A DNA stretch of 64,000 nucleotides from Cellulomonas xiejunii (GTDB taxonomy: Bacteria; Actinomycetota; Actinomycetes; Actinomycetales; Cellulomonadaceae), in contig NZ_CP101987.1 of NCBI RefSeq assembly GCF_024508315.1, positions 1,488,001 through 1,552,000 on the forward strand. The letters are read 5' to 3'. Positions 8,275 through 16,727 of the stretch are shown piece by piece. The position numbers were made by a program, and so were the translations under genes. The notes beneath the pieces were generated by a model. That model searched no databases. It was not told the origin of the DNA and saw only the letters and a program-made list of their open reading frames with translations. Every line of letters starts with the position of its first letter. Position 1 is the stretch's first letter.

Positions 8275-9318
8275 TCAGCCCGCGATGGTGGAGGCGTCGG
8301 CCTTCTCGGCGAACGTCGGCTCGAACAGCTCGTCCAGCGCCTTGTCGATCGTGGCCTGGTCCTCCACGTCACCGGACTCGACGAAGATCGGGCCGACGAC
8401 CTCGAGCACCTTGCGCTGCGCGTCTCCCGGGACCGGGTCGGTGTCGAGGTTGGTGCGCTCGACGATGACCTTCTCCGCGACCGCCGGGTCGATGCCGGCC
8501 ACCTCGGCGAGGATCGCGACGACCTCCTCCGGGTTCTCCTGCGCCCACGCGCGCGCCTTCTCGTACGCGTCGACGACGGCCTGCGCGAGGTCGGGGCTCG
8601 CGTCGAGGAAGTCCTGCGTCGCGTTGAGGAACCCGTAGGTGTTGAAGTCGATGTTGCGGTAGATCAGCTGGGTGCCGGACTCCGCCTCGCTCGCGGCCAT
8701 GATCGGGTCGAGGCCCGACCACGCGGCGACCGATCCCTGCTCGAGGGCCGTGCGGCCGTCGGCGTGCTGCAGGTTCTGCACCTCGACGTCGGACAGCGCG
8801 ACGCCCGCCTCCTCGAGCGACTGCAGGAGGAAGAAGTAGGGGTCGGTGCCCTTGGTCGCGGCCACCGACTTGCCGGCCAGGTCGGCCACCGACGTGATGT
8901 CGGAGCCGCTCGGCACGACGATCGCGGCCCACTCGGGCTGGGAGTAGATGCCGATCGTGCGGATCGGCGAGCCGTTGGAGCGCGCGAGCAGGGCGGCCGA
9001 GCCGGCCGTCGAGCCGACGTCGACGGCGCCGGCGCGCAGCGCCTCGTTGGCCTTGTTCGAGCCGGCCGACTGGACCCAGTTCACGGTGACGCCGTCGAGC
9101 GTCTCCTCGAGCCAGCCCTGGTCCTTGATGACGAGGCTCAGCGGGTTGTACGTCGCGAAGTCGATGTCGAGCGTGTCGGCGCTCCACCCCGCGTCCGCGG
9201 CGTCGGCGGACGGCGCGGCGGCCTCCGGCTCGGCGTTCTCACCGGCGACGCAGCCGGTCAGCGCCAGGGTGGTCACGAGGGCCAGTGCGGTGGCGGAGAC
9301 GGCGGTGCGGATCCTCAT
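8275..9318 (-). CDS. ABC transporter substrate-binding lipoprotein, NMT1/SsuA-like
   Basis: A 347-residue lipoprotein with a signal peptide ending in the lipobox LTGC (Cys22 or so), followed by a low-complexity Ala/Glu linker and an NMT1/SsuA-type periplasmic-binding fold: LDIDFATYNPLSLVIKDQGWLE, ALRAGAVDVGSTAGSAALLA, DLAGKSVAATKGTDPYFFLLQSL, ALEQGSVAAWSGLDPIMA. Proteins of this group bind aliphatic sulfonates, taurine, nitrate or thiamine precursors. The operon partners argue for a sulfonate-like sulfur source. It is the middle gene of the importer, between the ATPase (91-base gap) and the permease. Confidence 0.85.
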   Translation of the reverse strand: MRIRTAVSATALALVTTLALTGCVAGENAEPEAAAPSADAADAGWSADTLDIDFATYNPLSLVIKDQGWLEETLDGVTVNWVQSAGSNKANEALRAGAVDVGSTAGSAALLARSNGSPIRTIGIYSQPEWAAIVVPSGSDITSVADLAGKSVAATKGTDPYFFLLQSLEEAGVALSDVEVQNLQHADGRTALEQGSVAAWSGLDPIMAASEAESGTQLIYRNIDFNTYGFLNATQDFLDASPDLAQAVVDAYEKARAWAQENPEEVVAILAEVAGIDPAVAEKVIVERTNLDTDPVPGDAQRKVLEVVGPIFVESGDVEDQATIDKALDELFEPTFAEKADASTIAG

Positions 9319-9409
9319 CGTCGGTTTCTCTCATCTCGGGGAACGGGGGCCGGTCGGCCCCGGGGTGGGCGCCCGGGCGGGGGAGCGCCGGGCGAGTGGT
9401 GCGGGTGGG

Positions 9410-10246
9410 TCAGATGGAGTGGTGCAGGTCCGGGTCGGGCGCCGGCACGTGGTGCGTCGCGACGCCCAGGCCCTCGAGCAGCTCGGCACGCAGCTCGGCG
9501 AGCTGGTGGTCGGCGCGGTCGCGCGGCCGGGTGCCCGGCACGTCGATGACGCGGGCGACGGTGGGCGTGCCCTCGGGGCAGCGCGCGAGGTTGCGCAGCA
9601 GGAGCACGCGGTCGGCGAGGTACAGGGCCTCCTCGACGTCGTGCGTCACGAGCAGCACGGTGGTCGGCTCGGCTGCGTGGACGTCGAGCAGCAGGTCCTG
9701 CATGCGCAGGCGCGTGAGGGCGTCGAGCGCGCCGAACGGCTCGTCGAGCAGCAGGACGCCGGGGTTACGGGCCAGGGCGCGGGCGAGCGACGTGCGCTGC
9801 GCCATGCCACCGGACACCTGCCGCGGCCGCAGGCCTGCGGACTCCTCGAGGCCGACGAGCCGCAGCAGCTCGGCGACGCGCTCGCGGCCCGCGTCCTTCG
9901 GGGTGCCGCGGGGCAGGCCCAGGGCGACGTTGGCCGTGAGGGTGCGCCACGGCAGCAGCCGCGGCTCCTGGAACGCGACGGCCGTGCGGCGGTCGACACC
10001 GCTGACGGGCGAGCCGTCGAGCAGGATGCGTCCCGAGTCGGGCGTGTCCAGGCCGCTGACCTGGCGCAGCAGGGTGGACTTGCCGCAGCCGGAGGGGCCG
10101 ACGAGCGCGACGATCTCGCCGGCGCGCAGCTCGACGTCGACGGAGTGCAGCACCGTGCGGGTGCCGGCCGGCGTGGGGAACGTGCGGCGCACGGCGTCGA
10201 GCGAGACGGTGTGCGCGCGGCGCTCGACGGTGGTGGTCAGGCTCAT
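9410..10246 (-). CDS. ABC transporter ATP-binding protein, SsuB type
   Basis: A 278-residue ATPase with Walker A GPSGCGKST, Q-loop AFQEPRLLPWRTL (the FQE-x-RLLPW variant typical of SsuB/TauB/NrtD), signature VSGGMAQR, Walker B VLLLDEPFGALD and switch His in LLVTHDVEEAL. It energises the importer made with the binding protein and permease downstream. It is the first structural gene of the operon, 103 bases after the stop of a Cys-rich leader peptide. A Pro/Asp-rich tail of about 25 residues (ending DLHHSI) is not part of the ATPase core. Confidence 0.88.
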   Translation of the reverse strand: MSLTTTVERRAHTVSLDAVRRTFPTPAGTRTVLHSVDVELRAGEIVALVGPSGCGKSTLLRQVSGLDTPDSGRILLDGSPVSGVDRRTAVAFQEPRLLPWRTLTANVALGLPRGTPKDAGRERVAELLRLVGLEESAGLRPRQVSGGMAQRTSLARALARNPGVLLLDEPFGALDALTRLRMQDLLLDVHAAEPTTVLLVTHDVEEALYLADRVLLLRNLARCPEGTPTVARVIDVPGTRPRDRADHQLAELRAELLEGLGVATHHVPAPDPDLHHSI

Positions 10247-10349
10247 GGGGACGTCCGTGGGGTTCGGGCGTGGGCGTCCGGCGGGGGCCGGGCGGCCACG
10301 AGGGCGGGCACCGGCGGGGCGACCCGGGAGGGTCGGCGGGTTGCTGGGG

Positions 10350-10442
10350 TCAGCGGGTGCCGGTGCGGGGCTGCAGGAGGCAGCACGAGCAACAGCGGCA
10401 CATGAAGGAGGGGGCGACGCGGACGGAGCAGGCGACGATCAT
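10350..10442 (-). CDS. Cys-rich leader peptide upstream of the sulfur-import operon
   Basis: A 30-residue reading frame, start MIVACSVRVAPSF and then MCRCCSCC, has six Cys codons, five of them within seven codons. An AGGAGG sits 6 bases before the ATG at 10442; the internal ATG at 10403 has no such site. The peptide ends 103 bases before the ABC ATPase gene, and the minus strand in between is strikingly C-rich, as expected of a Rho-loading region. Short Cys-rich reading frames act as cysteine-responsive attenuators before sulfur genes in mycobacteria. This one fits that pattern by position and content. A second peptide of the same kind precedes cysK. Confidence 0.75.
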   Translation of the reverse strand: MIVACSVRVAPSFMCRCCSCCLLQPRTGTR

Positions 10443-10481
10443 CGCGGGCCTCCTGCCGGCGTCGAGGCGATCCCCGACAGT

Positions 10482-10549
10482 TCTCACGATGTGAGACTCG
10501 GTGACCACGTTTCGAGCAGACTGTAGCGGCACGCGCCGTGTCACGGCAA
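10482..10549 (-). promoter_or_regulatory. Promoter and palindromic operator of the sulfur-import operon
   Basis: On the minus strand TTGCCG (near 10544-10549) and TACAGT, 18 bases further on, form a plausible -35/-10 pair. About 20-25 bases downstream lies a perfect inverted repeat TCTCAC-N3-GTGAGA (10482-10496), just where a repressor would sit. The binding regulator cannot be named from the sequence. Confidence 0.5.
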
Positions 10550-10566
10550 CGGATGGCGCCCGGCGG

Positions 10567-12477
10567 TCACCCGGTGGGCTGGATCGCCTGCACGATCCAC
10601 GCGGCGTAGCCCTCGCGTCCGCCGCCCTCCCGCAGGTGGATGCCGTCGTCGTAGAACCACGAGAGGTTGGCCTCGCCGCTCGACTTCCAGTCGAGCAGGC
10701 GCGCGTGCGGGTAGTCCGGCACCACGCGCGCGAACAGCTCGTTGTCGTACTGCTCCCAGGGGCGCGGCACGCGCACGTTGACGACGAACACCCGGTGGTC
10801 GGCCGTGCCCTCGAGCAGGCGCCGCAGGTCCTCCTCGGCCACCGGCCCGTTGGTGCCGCCGTGCACCACGACGGTGTGGCCCAGCGACCCGGCCGCTCTC
10901 GCGCCCAGCACCAGGTCGACCATCTCGCCGAACTGGCGTGACACGACGGCGTCGACCGCGACGCCCCGGGCGGCCAGCTCCGGTGCTGCGCCGAGCATGA
11001 CGGAGTCCCCGAACGCGGTGACCGTGCCGACCTCCTCGACCGGCACCGGGTCGGTCGTGGGCGTCGGGCTCGGCGCCCGGTCCTGCTCCGGGACGACGGA
11101 ACCGATCGGGTCGGGCGCCGTCGACGCGCTCCCCGTCGCCGCCGACACCGTGCTCTGCGCCGTCTCCCCGCCCGACGCCGGGGTCCGGGCGACCCCCACC
11201 GCGAGGACGACCGCCGTCGCGACGAGCACCGCAGCCACCGTGCCCGTCACCACCGCGCTCCTGACCCGTCCCGGGCCCTCGGTCCGCAGGCGGGTCACCG
11301 CGCGTCGCAGGGCCCCGCGCCGGACCGGTGTCTCGACCCACCGGTACGACGCCTCGGCCAGCAGCAGCGTCACGCCCACGCGCACGAGCGGCGAGGCCCA
11401 GTCCGGCAGGGTGACGTCCTGGTCGGGGCGCGTGAGCATCAGCACGGGCCAGTGCCACAGGTAGATCCCGTACGACCGCTCGCCCAGCCACCGCAGCGGC
11501 TGCCGCGCGAGCACCCGCCCCAGCAGCCCGGCCGGGTCGGCGGCGGCGCCGACGAGCACCACGGTGAGCCCGGCGAACGCCAGGAACCCGCCCCGGTACA
11601 GGACGCCGGAGAACTCGTCGACCAGCGCCACGCACAGGACCACCCCGACGAGCGCCGCGCCGCCGAGCACGTCGGTGACCCCCGCCTCGAAGCGCCGGAC
11701 CGCGTCACCGCGCTCCGTCACCCAGGACCCGGCGGCCCGCCAGGTGCGCCACGGCTGCCAGACCGTCGCCGCGGCCACCCCCAGCAGCAGACCCATGGCG
11801 TGCGTGTCGGTGCCGACGTACACACGCGTGGGGTCCTGCGGCACCGGCATGCCGGCACGTGCGGCCAGCACGCCCATCGTGACGGTCGACGCCACGGCCA
11901 GGACGGCGGCGACCTGCCCGACGCGGGCCCGGCCCGCGCGCAGCGCGAGCAGCGCCACGAGCGGGACGGCGAGGTAGAACTGCCCCTCGACGGCCAGCGA
12001 CCACAGGTGCTGCAGCAGCGGCGGACGGCCCGTCAGCTCGAAGTACGAGCGGTCGGCGACCACCTGCCACCAGTTGGACGTGTACGTCAGAGCCGCGAGC
12101 AGGTCGCCGCGCAGCGACGTGAGCGCATCACGCGCGACGAGCCCGGCGGCGGCCGTGCCGGCGAGCAGCACGAGCAGCGCGGGAACGAGCCGGCGCACGC
12201 GCCGCGCGAGGAACCGCCCGGTGCGGAACCGCCCGGTCGCCTCGACCTCGTCCAGCACGAGGGTCGCCACGAGGTAGCCGGACAGCACGAAGAAGACGTC
12301 GACACCGAGGAACCCGCCGGGCGCCCAGGGGACGCGCAGGTGGTACAGGAGCACGGCGACGACCGCGAGCGCGCGGACTCCGTCGAGGCCCCGCAGGTGG
12401 GGGAGCGGGGCGGGGCCGGGCGCCGCCGGGCGGGTCGCCGGACGCGTCGCGACGTGCTCGACGACTGCCACTGCCAC
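10567..12477 (-). CDS. OatA-like membrane O-acyltransferase with C-terminal SGNH domain
   Basis: The 636-residue protein has two parts. Residues 25-375 are an acyltransferase-3 membrane domain with about ten helices, starting GLDGVRALAVVAVLLYH (the catalytic His region) and including FFVLSGYL and LWSLAVEGQFYL. A Thr/Pro/Ser linker (about 430-475) leads to an extracytoplasmic SGNH/GDSL domain with FGDSVMLG (Ser), GTNG (Asn) and DDGIHL (Asp/His). This is the layout of OatA-type enzymes that acetylate peptidoglycan or other cell-surface glycans, with the membrane part moving acetyl across and the SGNH part transferring it. The real acceptor is unknown. The start is a GTG with no clear ribosome-binding site. 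Confidence 0.88.
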   Translation of the reverse strand: MAVAVVEHVATRPATRPAAPGPAPLPHLRGLDGVRALAVVAVLLYHLRVPWAPGGFLGVDVFFVLSGYLVATLVLDEVEATGRFRTGRFLARRVRRLVPALLVLLAGTAAAGLVARDALTSLRGDLLAALTYTSNWWQVVADRSYFELTGRPPLLQHLWSLAVEGQFYLAVPLVALLALRAGRARVGQVAAVLAVASTVTMGVLAARAGMPVPQDPTRVYVGTDTHAMGLLLGVAAATVWQPWRTWRAAGSWVTERGDAVRRFEAGVTDVLGGAALVGVVLCVALVDEFSGVLYRGGFLAFAGLTVVLVGAAADPAGLLGRVLARQPLRWLGERSYGIYLWHWPVLMLTRPDQDVTLPDWASPLVRVGVTLLLAEASYRWVETPVRRGALRRAVTRLRTEGPGRVRSAVVTGTVAAVLVATAVVLAVGVARTPASGGETAQSTVSAATGSASTAPDPIGSVVPEQDRAPSPTPTTDPVPVEEVGTVTAFGDSVMLGAAPELAARGVAVDAVVSRQFGEMVDLVLGARAAGSLGHTVVVHGGTNGPVAEEDLRRLLEGTADHRVFVVNVRVPRPWEQYDNELFARVVPDYPHARLLDWKSSGEANLSWFYDDGIHLREGGGREGYAAWIVQAIQPTG

Positions 12478-12539
12478 CCCTTGCGGACGTACCCTGCGCG
12501 ATCCGACGCGCCCCCGGCCCGCGCGTCGTCCGACTCAGG

Positions 12540-13625
12540 CTAAGCCGGTTCCGCGGCGGGACCGTCCGTGGGTCCGTCGTCGTGACCAGCATCACTCCAC
12601 AGGGCCGCGATCCGGTGCAGGGCGCGCGGGTCGGCCTGGGCGAGCACGGTCGTGACGGCCGTGGCACGCCACGCGGGGAGCTGGGCGCGCACGTCCTGCT
12701 CGGTGCCCACGAGCGCGATGTCGCGCACCAGCTCGGTCGGCACGGCCGCGGTCGCACGCGCCCGGTCACCGGCCAGGTAGTGCGCCTGGATCTCGTCGCA
12801 CGCCTCGGTGTAGCCGAGCCGGTCGAGGACGTCACGGTGGAAGTTCGCGCCCTTGGCGCCCATCCCGCCCGCGTAGAGCGCGATGAAGGGACGCACGACG
12901 TCGGCGGCCTGCTCGACGTCCTCGGCGAGGACCACGGGCACGGTGGCGACGACCTCGAACTGCTCGGGCGGCCGACGGTCCGGCGAGCGGCGCGCGAACC
13001 CCTCGGCGAGCAGCTCGCGGTACGTGGCGTCCATGCGGGGGGAGTAGAACAGCGGGAGCCAGCCGTCGGCGATCTCGGCGCTCATCGCGATGTTGCGCGG
13101 TCCCTCGGCGGCCAGGTGGATCGGCAGGTCGGCGCGCAGCGGGTGGACGGTCGAGCGCAGCGCCTTGCCCAGGCCCGCACCCTCGTCCGCGGGCAGGGGC
13201 AGCCGGTAGAAGCTGCCGTCGTACGTCACGGGTGCCTCCCGCGCGAGGACCTGCCGCACGACGTCGACGTACTCCCGCGTCCGTGCGAGCGGGCGGGGGT
13301 AGGGCTGCCCGTACCAGCCCTCGACGACCTGCGGCCCGGACGCCCCGAGGCCGAGGACGAAGCGGCCGCCCGACAGGTGGTCGAGCGTGAGCGCGGCCAT
13401 CGCCGCCGATGTCGGCGTGCGTGCCGAGATCTGCGCGATGGCCGTGCCCAGGCGCACGCGTCGCGTGCCGGCACCCCACCACGCCAGCGGTGTGAGTGCG
13501 TCGGAGCCGTACGCCTCGGCCGTCCAGACGGAGTCGAGGCCGAGCTCGTCGGCCGCACGCACCGCCTGCGCCGCGCCCGGTGGGGGGCCTGCCGACCAGT
13601 AACCCGTGTGGTACCCGAGGCGCAT
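12540..13625 (-). CDS. F420-dependent LLM-class oxidoreductase
   Basis: A 361-residue luciferase-like (bacterial-luciferase TIM barrel) protein: MRLGYHTGYW at the start, RRVRLGTAIAQISARTPTSAAM, LDHLSGGRFVLGLGASGPQVVEGWYG, and PIHLAAEGPRNIAMSAEIADGWLP. These match the actinobacterial F420-binding branch (MER-like) rather than FMN monooxygenases. The substrate is unknown. With the second LLM gene, cofE and the proposed F420-0 importer elsewhere in the window, it is a likely user of F420. It stands upstream of the OatA-like gene with a 62-base gap. Confidence 0.82.
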   Translation of the reverse strand: MRLGYHTGYWSAGPPPGAAQAVRAADELGLDSVWTAEAYGSDALTPLAWWGAGTRRVRLGTAIAQISARTPTSAAMAALTLDHLSGGRFVLGLGASGPQVVEGWYGQPYPRPLARTREYVDVVRQVLAREAPVTYDGSFYRLPLPADEGAGLGKALRSTVHPLRADLPIHLAAEGPRNIAMSAEIADGWLPLFYSPRMDATYRELLAEGFARRSPDRRPPEQFEVVATVPVVLAEDVEQAADVVRPFIALYAGGMGAKGANFHRDVLDRLGYTEACDEIQAHYLAGDRARATAAVPTELVRDIALVGTEQDVRAQLPAWRATAVTTVLAQADPRALHRIAALWSDAGHDDGPTDGPAAEPA

Positions 13626-13681
13626 GCGGATGCTCCTTCTCGTCGCCGTCGACGTGCGCCCGCCTGGGCGCCCGGGCGACG

Positions 13682-14677
13682 TTACCGGGCGGTAGTGGTG
13701 CTGCGCGCGCGGTCTGCGAGGGTGTTGAGGAGCGCGGCCGCCGTGGGCGCGTCGTCGACGGTCACGACCATGACGCGCCCGCCCGTCCGCTCCACCTGGA
13801 TCGCCTCGCCCTTGCGCAGGACGAACCCGGCACGCCCGCCGGCACCGACGCGGTAGCCCCAGCCACCGAACTCGCCGAACGGGTCGACCTGCGTGGCGCG
13901 CGCGGCCACGACCTCGTCGAGGGGGACGCGGACCGCCGGCCACCCCAGGGGCGAGCGCGCGACCAGCCCGCGGCCGTCGACGCTCACGTGCAGCACCAGC
14001 GTGGACACCAGCAGCAGCGCGATCCCTGCCCCGACGAGCAGCATCGCGGGCGTCCGCAGCACGAGCGCCAGCACGACGTTGACCAGCACCGCCACGGCAC
14101 CGACCCACGCGCCGGCCGGGCTGGTGACCGAGCGGCTCCAGGCGGCGGGCTCGCCCGGCGCGAGGTTCGTGCGGGGTGCGGACGGGTCGACCGGGGCGTC
14201 GCTCGGCATCGGCCGGCCGCGCGGCACGACGAGCGCGGCGAGGACGCCGGCGAGGATCCCGCCGCCGAACGCCCACACCGTGACGTGCCCGATCCCCGGC
14301 GCGTCGGCCGCGTCGGCGAGGTCCAGCTGCACGGACAGCGACCCGAGCACCACGACGGACACCAGCACCGCCAGACCGGTCGCGAACCCTGCGGAGAGCC
14401 GGCGGACGGAGTCGTCCCGTCCGGCCCAGAAGGCGAGGGCCCACATGCCGAGCGCGAACAGCGGCACGAACAGCAGGGGGATCGCGATGGCGTCCTTGAG
14501 CGAGCCGAAGCCGTCCGGGCGCATCGAGGCGTCCCAGTGCACCGCGAGCGGGTCGGGCAGGCGGGGTGTCCAGGAGAGCGCGACGACGACTGTCGCCAGG
14601 AGCAGCAGGAGGGGCACGACCAGGGTCGTCACCGTGGTCGCGAGCCGGTGCGGCGGGGTCGGGCGGGGCGCGGTCAT
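13682..14677 (-). CDS. DUF1648-containing membrane protein
   Basis: A 331-residue membrane protein. The N-terminal segment LSWTPRLPDPLAVHWDASMRPDGF is the DUF1648 signature (L-P-x-x-x-x-x-H-W-x-x-x-x-x-P-D), next to the first of about six membrane helices. The C-terminal 110 residues form a soluble domain (LGWPAVRVPLDEVVAARATQVDPFGEFGGWGYR) like the PH-type domain of related SdpI-family proteins. SdpI relatives act in toxin immunity or envelope sensing, but no function can be given here. The start at 14677 has GGAG 10 bases upstream and is preferred to an in-frame ATG at 14707. Confidence 0.75.
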   Translation of the reverse strand: MTAPRPTPPHRLATTVTTLVVPLLLLLATVVVALSWTPRLPDPLAVHWDASMRPDGFGSLKDAIAIPLLFVPLFALGMWALAFWAGRDDSVRRLSAGFATGLAVLVSVVVLGSLSVQLDLADAADAPGIGHVTVWAFGGGILAGVLAALVVPRGRPMPSDAPVDPSAPRTNLAPGEPAAWSRSVTSPAGAWVGAVAVLVNVVLALVLRTPAMLLVGAGIALLLVSTLVLHVSVDGRGLVARSPLGWPAVRVPLDEVVAARATQVDPFGEFGGWGYRVGAGGRAGFVLRKGEAIQVERTGGRVMVVTVDDAPTAAALLNTLADRARSTTTAR

Positions 14678-14750
14678 CGCGGGGTCTCCTTCGACGAGGG
14701 CGGTCACGGCCGCGGGGGCGACCGGAGCACCCTACGTGCCACCCGCCCCG

Positions 14751-15335
14751 TCAGATGTAGATGGCGGGGTCGTCGACCTCGACGTCGAACGGGACCTCGG
14801 TGCCGCGCTGCCGGATCTTGGCGGGCACGCCCACGGCGACGGCGCCGGCGGGCACGTCGGTGATGACGACCGCGTTCGCGCCGACCTGCACGTCGTGGCC
14901 CAACCACACCGGGCCGAGGATCTTCGCTCCCGCGCCCACGACGACGCGGTCTCCCAGCGTGGGGTGCCGCTTGCCGCGCTTCATCGAGCGGCCGCCCAGC
15001 GTGGCGCCGTGGAACAGGACCACGTCGTCCCCGACCTCGGCGGTCTCCCCGATCACGACGCCCATGCCGTGGTCGATGAACAGCCGCTGCCCCAGGCGCG
15101 CACCGGGATGGATCTCGACGCCCGTCGCGGCGCGCGCCGCCTGCGAGACGAGCCGGGCCGGCAGCCGCAGGAAGGGGACGGCCCACATGTGGTGGGCGAG
15201 ACGGTAGACCCAGATCGCGTGCACCCCGGGGTAGGCCAGCGCGACCTCGAGCAGCGAGCGCGCCGCCGGGTCGTGCTGGTGCGCCGCGTCGAGGTCGTCG
15301 CGCAGCGTGCGCAGGAAGCGGTGCAGGGGACGCAT
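14751..15335 (-). CDS. cysE: Serine O-acetyltransferase
   Basis: CysE makes O-acetylserine from serine and acetyl-CoA, the first step of cysteine synthesis. The 194-residue protein is the short EpsC/CysE form: an alpha-helical N-terminus and a left-handed beta-helix with hexapeptide repeats (TGVEIHPGARLGQRLFIDHGMGVVIGETA, LFHGATLGG, HPTLGDRVVVGAGAKILG). His residues in IDHGMG and the HGATLGG loop form the active site. The C-terminus ends DPAIYI, and the terminal Ile is what binds the CysK active site in the cysteine synthase complex. It follows cysK by 93 bases containing two hairpins. The start at 15335 is preferred to one six codons upstream. Confidence 0.93.
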   Translation of the reverse strand: MRPLHRFLRTLRDDLDAAHQHDPAARSLLEVALAYPGVHAIWVYRLAHHMWAVPFLRLPARLVSQAARAATGVEIHPGARLGQRLFIDHGMGVVIGETAEVGDDVVLFHGATLGGRSMKRGKRHPTLGDRVVVGAGAKILGPVWLGHDVQVGANAVVITDVPAGAVAVGVPAKIRQRGTEVPFDVEVDDPAIYI

Positions 15336-15362
15336 GGCTGGGCTCCGGGTCACGGGTGGGGT

Positions 15363-15423
15363 GTCCGCCGGTGGGCGGACGCTCGGAGCCCGGCCGTCGT
15401 CGGTGAGGACGACGGCCGGGCTC
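15363..15423 (-). terminator. Two hairpins between cysK and cysE
   Basis: The first to be transcribed on the minus strand is a perfect 16-bp stem (15386-15401 with 15408-15423, 6-base loop), five bases past the cysK stop. It is followed by a 7-bp stem (15363-15369 with 15374-15380). They probably end most cysK transcripts and let cysE through at a lower level, which would keep CysK in excess over CysE. Confidence 0.65.
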
Positions 15424-15428
15424 GGCGC

Positions 15429-16364
15429 TCAGTCGAGCAGGTCGGCGTAGAGCACCGACGACAGGTAGCGCTCGCCGAACGACGGGATGATCACGACGAT
15501 CAGCTTGCCCGCGTTCTCCGGGCGGTGCGCCAGCAGCGTCGCGGCGTGCAGGGCGGCGCCGGACGAGATGCCGACGAGCAGGCCCTCCTCGCGTGCGGCG
15601 CGCCGCGCGACCGAGATGGCCGTCTCGGCGTCGACGTCGATGACCTCGTCGTAGATGGTGGTGTCGAGGATCTCGGGGACGAAGTTGGCACCGATGCCCT
15701 GGATCTTGTGCGGGCCGGGGGCGCCACCGTTGAGGATCGGCGACTCGGCCGGCTCGACCGCCACGATCTGCACGCCGGGCTTGCGCTCCTTGAGCACCTG
15801 GCCCACGCCGGTGATGGTCCCGCCCGTGCCGATGCCCGCGACGAGGATGTCGATCTCGCCGTCGGTGTCCGCCCAGATCTCCTCGGCCGTCGTGCGGCGG
15901 TGGATCTCGGGGTTGGCCTCGTTCGCGAACTGCCGGGCGAGGACCGCGCCCGGGCGCTCGGCGACGATCTCGTTGGCACGGTTGACCGCGCCCTTCATGC
16001 CCTCGGAGCCGGGGGTGAGGATGAGCTCGGCGCCGAACGCCCGGAGCAGCGCGCGCCGCTCCTTCGACATCGTCTCCGGCATCGTCAGGACGACCTTGTA
16101 GCCGCGGGCCGCGCCGACGAACGCCAGCGCGATGCCGGTGTTGCCGCTCGTGGCCTCGACGATCGTGCCGCCGGGCTGCAGGTCACCGGACTTCTCGGCG
16201 GCGTCGATGATCGCCACGCCGATGCGGTCCTTGACCGAGCTGGCCGGGTTGTAGAACTCCAGCTTGCCGACGACCTGGGCGGGCGCGCCGTCGGTGATCT
16301 TGTTGATGCGGACGAGGGGAGTGTTGCCGATCAGCGCGGTGGCGTCGTCGTAGATGCGGGCCAT
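15429..16364 (-). CDS. cysK: Cysteine synthase (O-acetylserine sulfhydrylase A)
   Basis: The 311-residue PLP enzyme makes cysteine from O-acetylserine and sulfide. Markers are GNTPLVRI, the Schiff-base Lys45 in [11 protein letters not shown], the substrate loop [29 protein letters not shown] for PLP phosphate, and GISSGAAL. Length and motifs fit a canonical CysK of the actinobacterial group. The gene is preceded by a 195-base untranslated stretch and a Cys-codon-rich leader peptide, and followed by cysE. Confidence 0.96.
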   Translation of the reverse strand: MARIYDDATALIGNTPLVRINKITDGAPAQVVGKLEFYNPASSVKDRIGVAIIDAAEKSGDLQPGGTIVEATSGNTGIALAFVGAARGYKVVLTMPETMSKERRALLRAFGAELILTPGSEGMKGAVNRANEIVAERPGAVLARQFANEANPEIHRRTTAEEIWADTDGEIDILVAGIGTGGTITGVGQVLKERKPGVQIVAVEPAESPILNGGAPGPHKIQGIGANFVPEILDTTIYDEVIDVDAETAISVARRAAREEGLLVGISSGAALHAATLLAHRPENAGKLIVVIIPSFGERYLSSVLYADLLD

Positions 16365-16559
16365 GGTTCCTCTTCGGTCGAGCCGTGCCCGTCAGGGCCG
16401 GCGGTGCGGGGGATGTGCGAGGGTGCGCCGGGGCGACGCGGGTGGGGCCGGGGGGTGGGTCCGGGGGAGGAGCGCTGCGGCGGGTCCTCCGGGGCGAGCG
16501 CTGGGCGAGATGCACCCCAGGGGTGCGGGCACGTCAGGCGTGCGGGGGCGGCCAGCGCT

Positions 16560-16634
16560 CTACCGACACCGACAACAGGTGCACGCCACGCAGGCGCGCA
16601 GGACGTGGGCAACGGCGGCGGGGTGCACGCGCAT
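16560..16634 (-). CDS. Cys-rich leader peptide upstream of cysK
   Basis: A 24-residue frame, MRVHPAAVAHVLRA then CVACTCCRCR, carries five Cys codons among its last ten. Three of the five are TGT, rare in this GC-rich genome. GAGGAGA lies 4 bases before the ATG, a strong ribosome-binding site. The stop is 195 bases before cysK, and the RNA between them is C-rich. Position, codon content and the parallel peptide before the sulfur-import operon support a cysteine-responsive transcription attenuator. No function for the peptide itself is implied. Confidence 0.8.
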   Translation of the reverse strand: MRVHPAAVAHVLRACVACTCCRCR

Positions 16635-16697
16635 CGCTCTCCTCGTCCAGGGGCCATCGCGGGCCCGGGGCACGGACGTCGGCCCGTGGTCGAGCCG

Positions 16698-16727
16698 ACG
16701 CTAGCGTCAACACCGTAGCGCGCGCAA
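16698..16727 (-). promoter_or_regulatory. Putative cysK promoter
   Basis: On the minus strand TTGCGC (16727-16722) and TAGCGT (16703-16698) are 18 bases apart and lie about 65 bases before the leader peptide. The -10 is part of a perfect palindrome GACGCTAGCGTC (16697-16708), which may be an operator or chance. Confidence 0.4.

Noticed and set aside
10350..10403. Shorter leader peptide starting at ATG 10403 (17 codons)
   Set aside because: No ribosome-binding site lies before it, whereas ATG 10442 has AGGAGG at good spacing.
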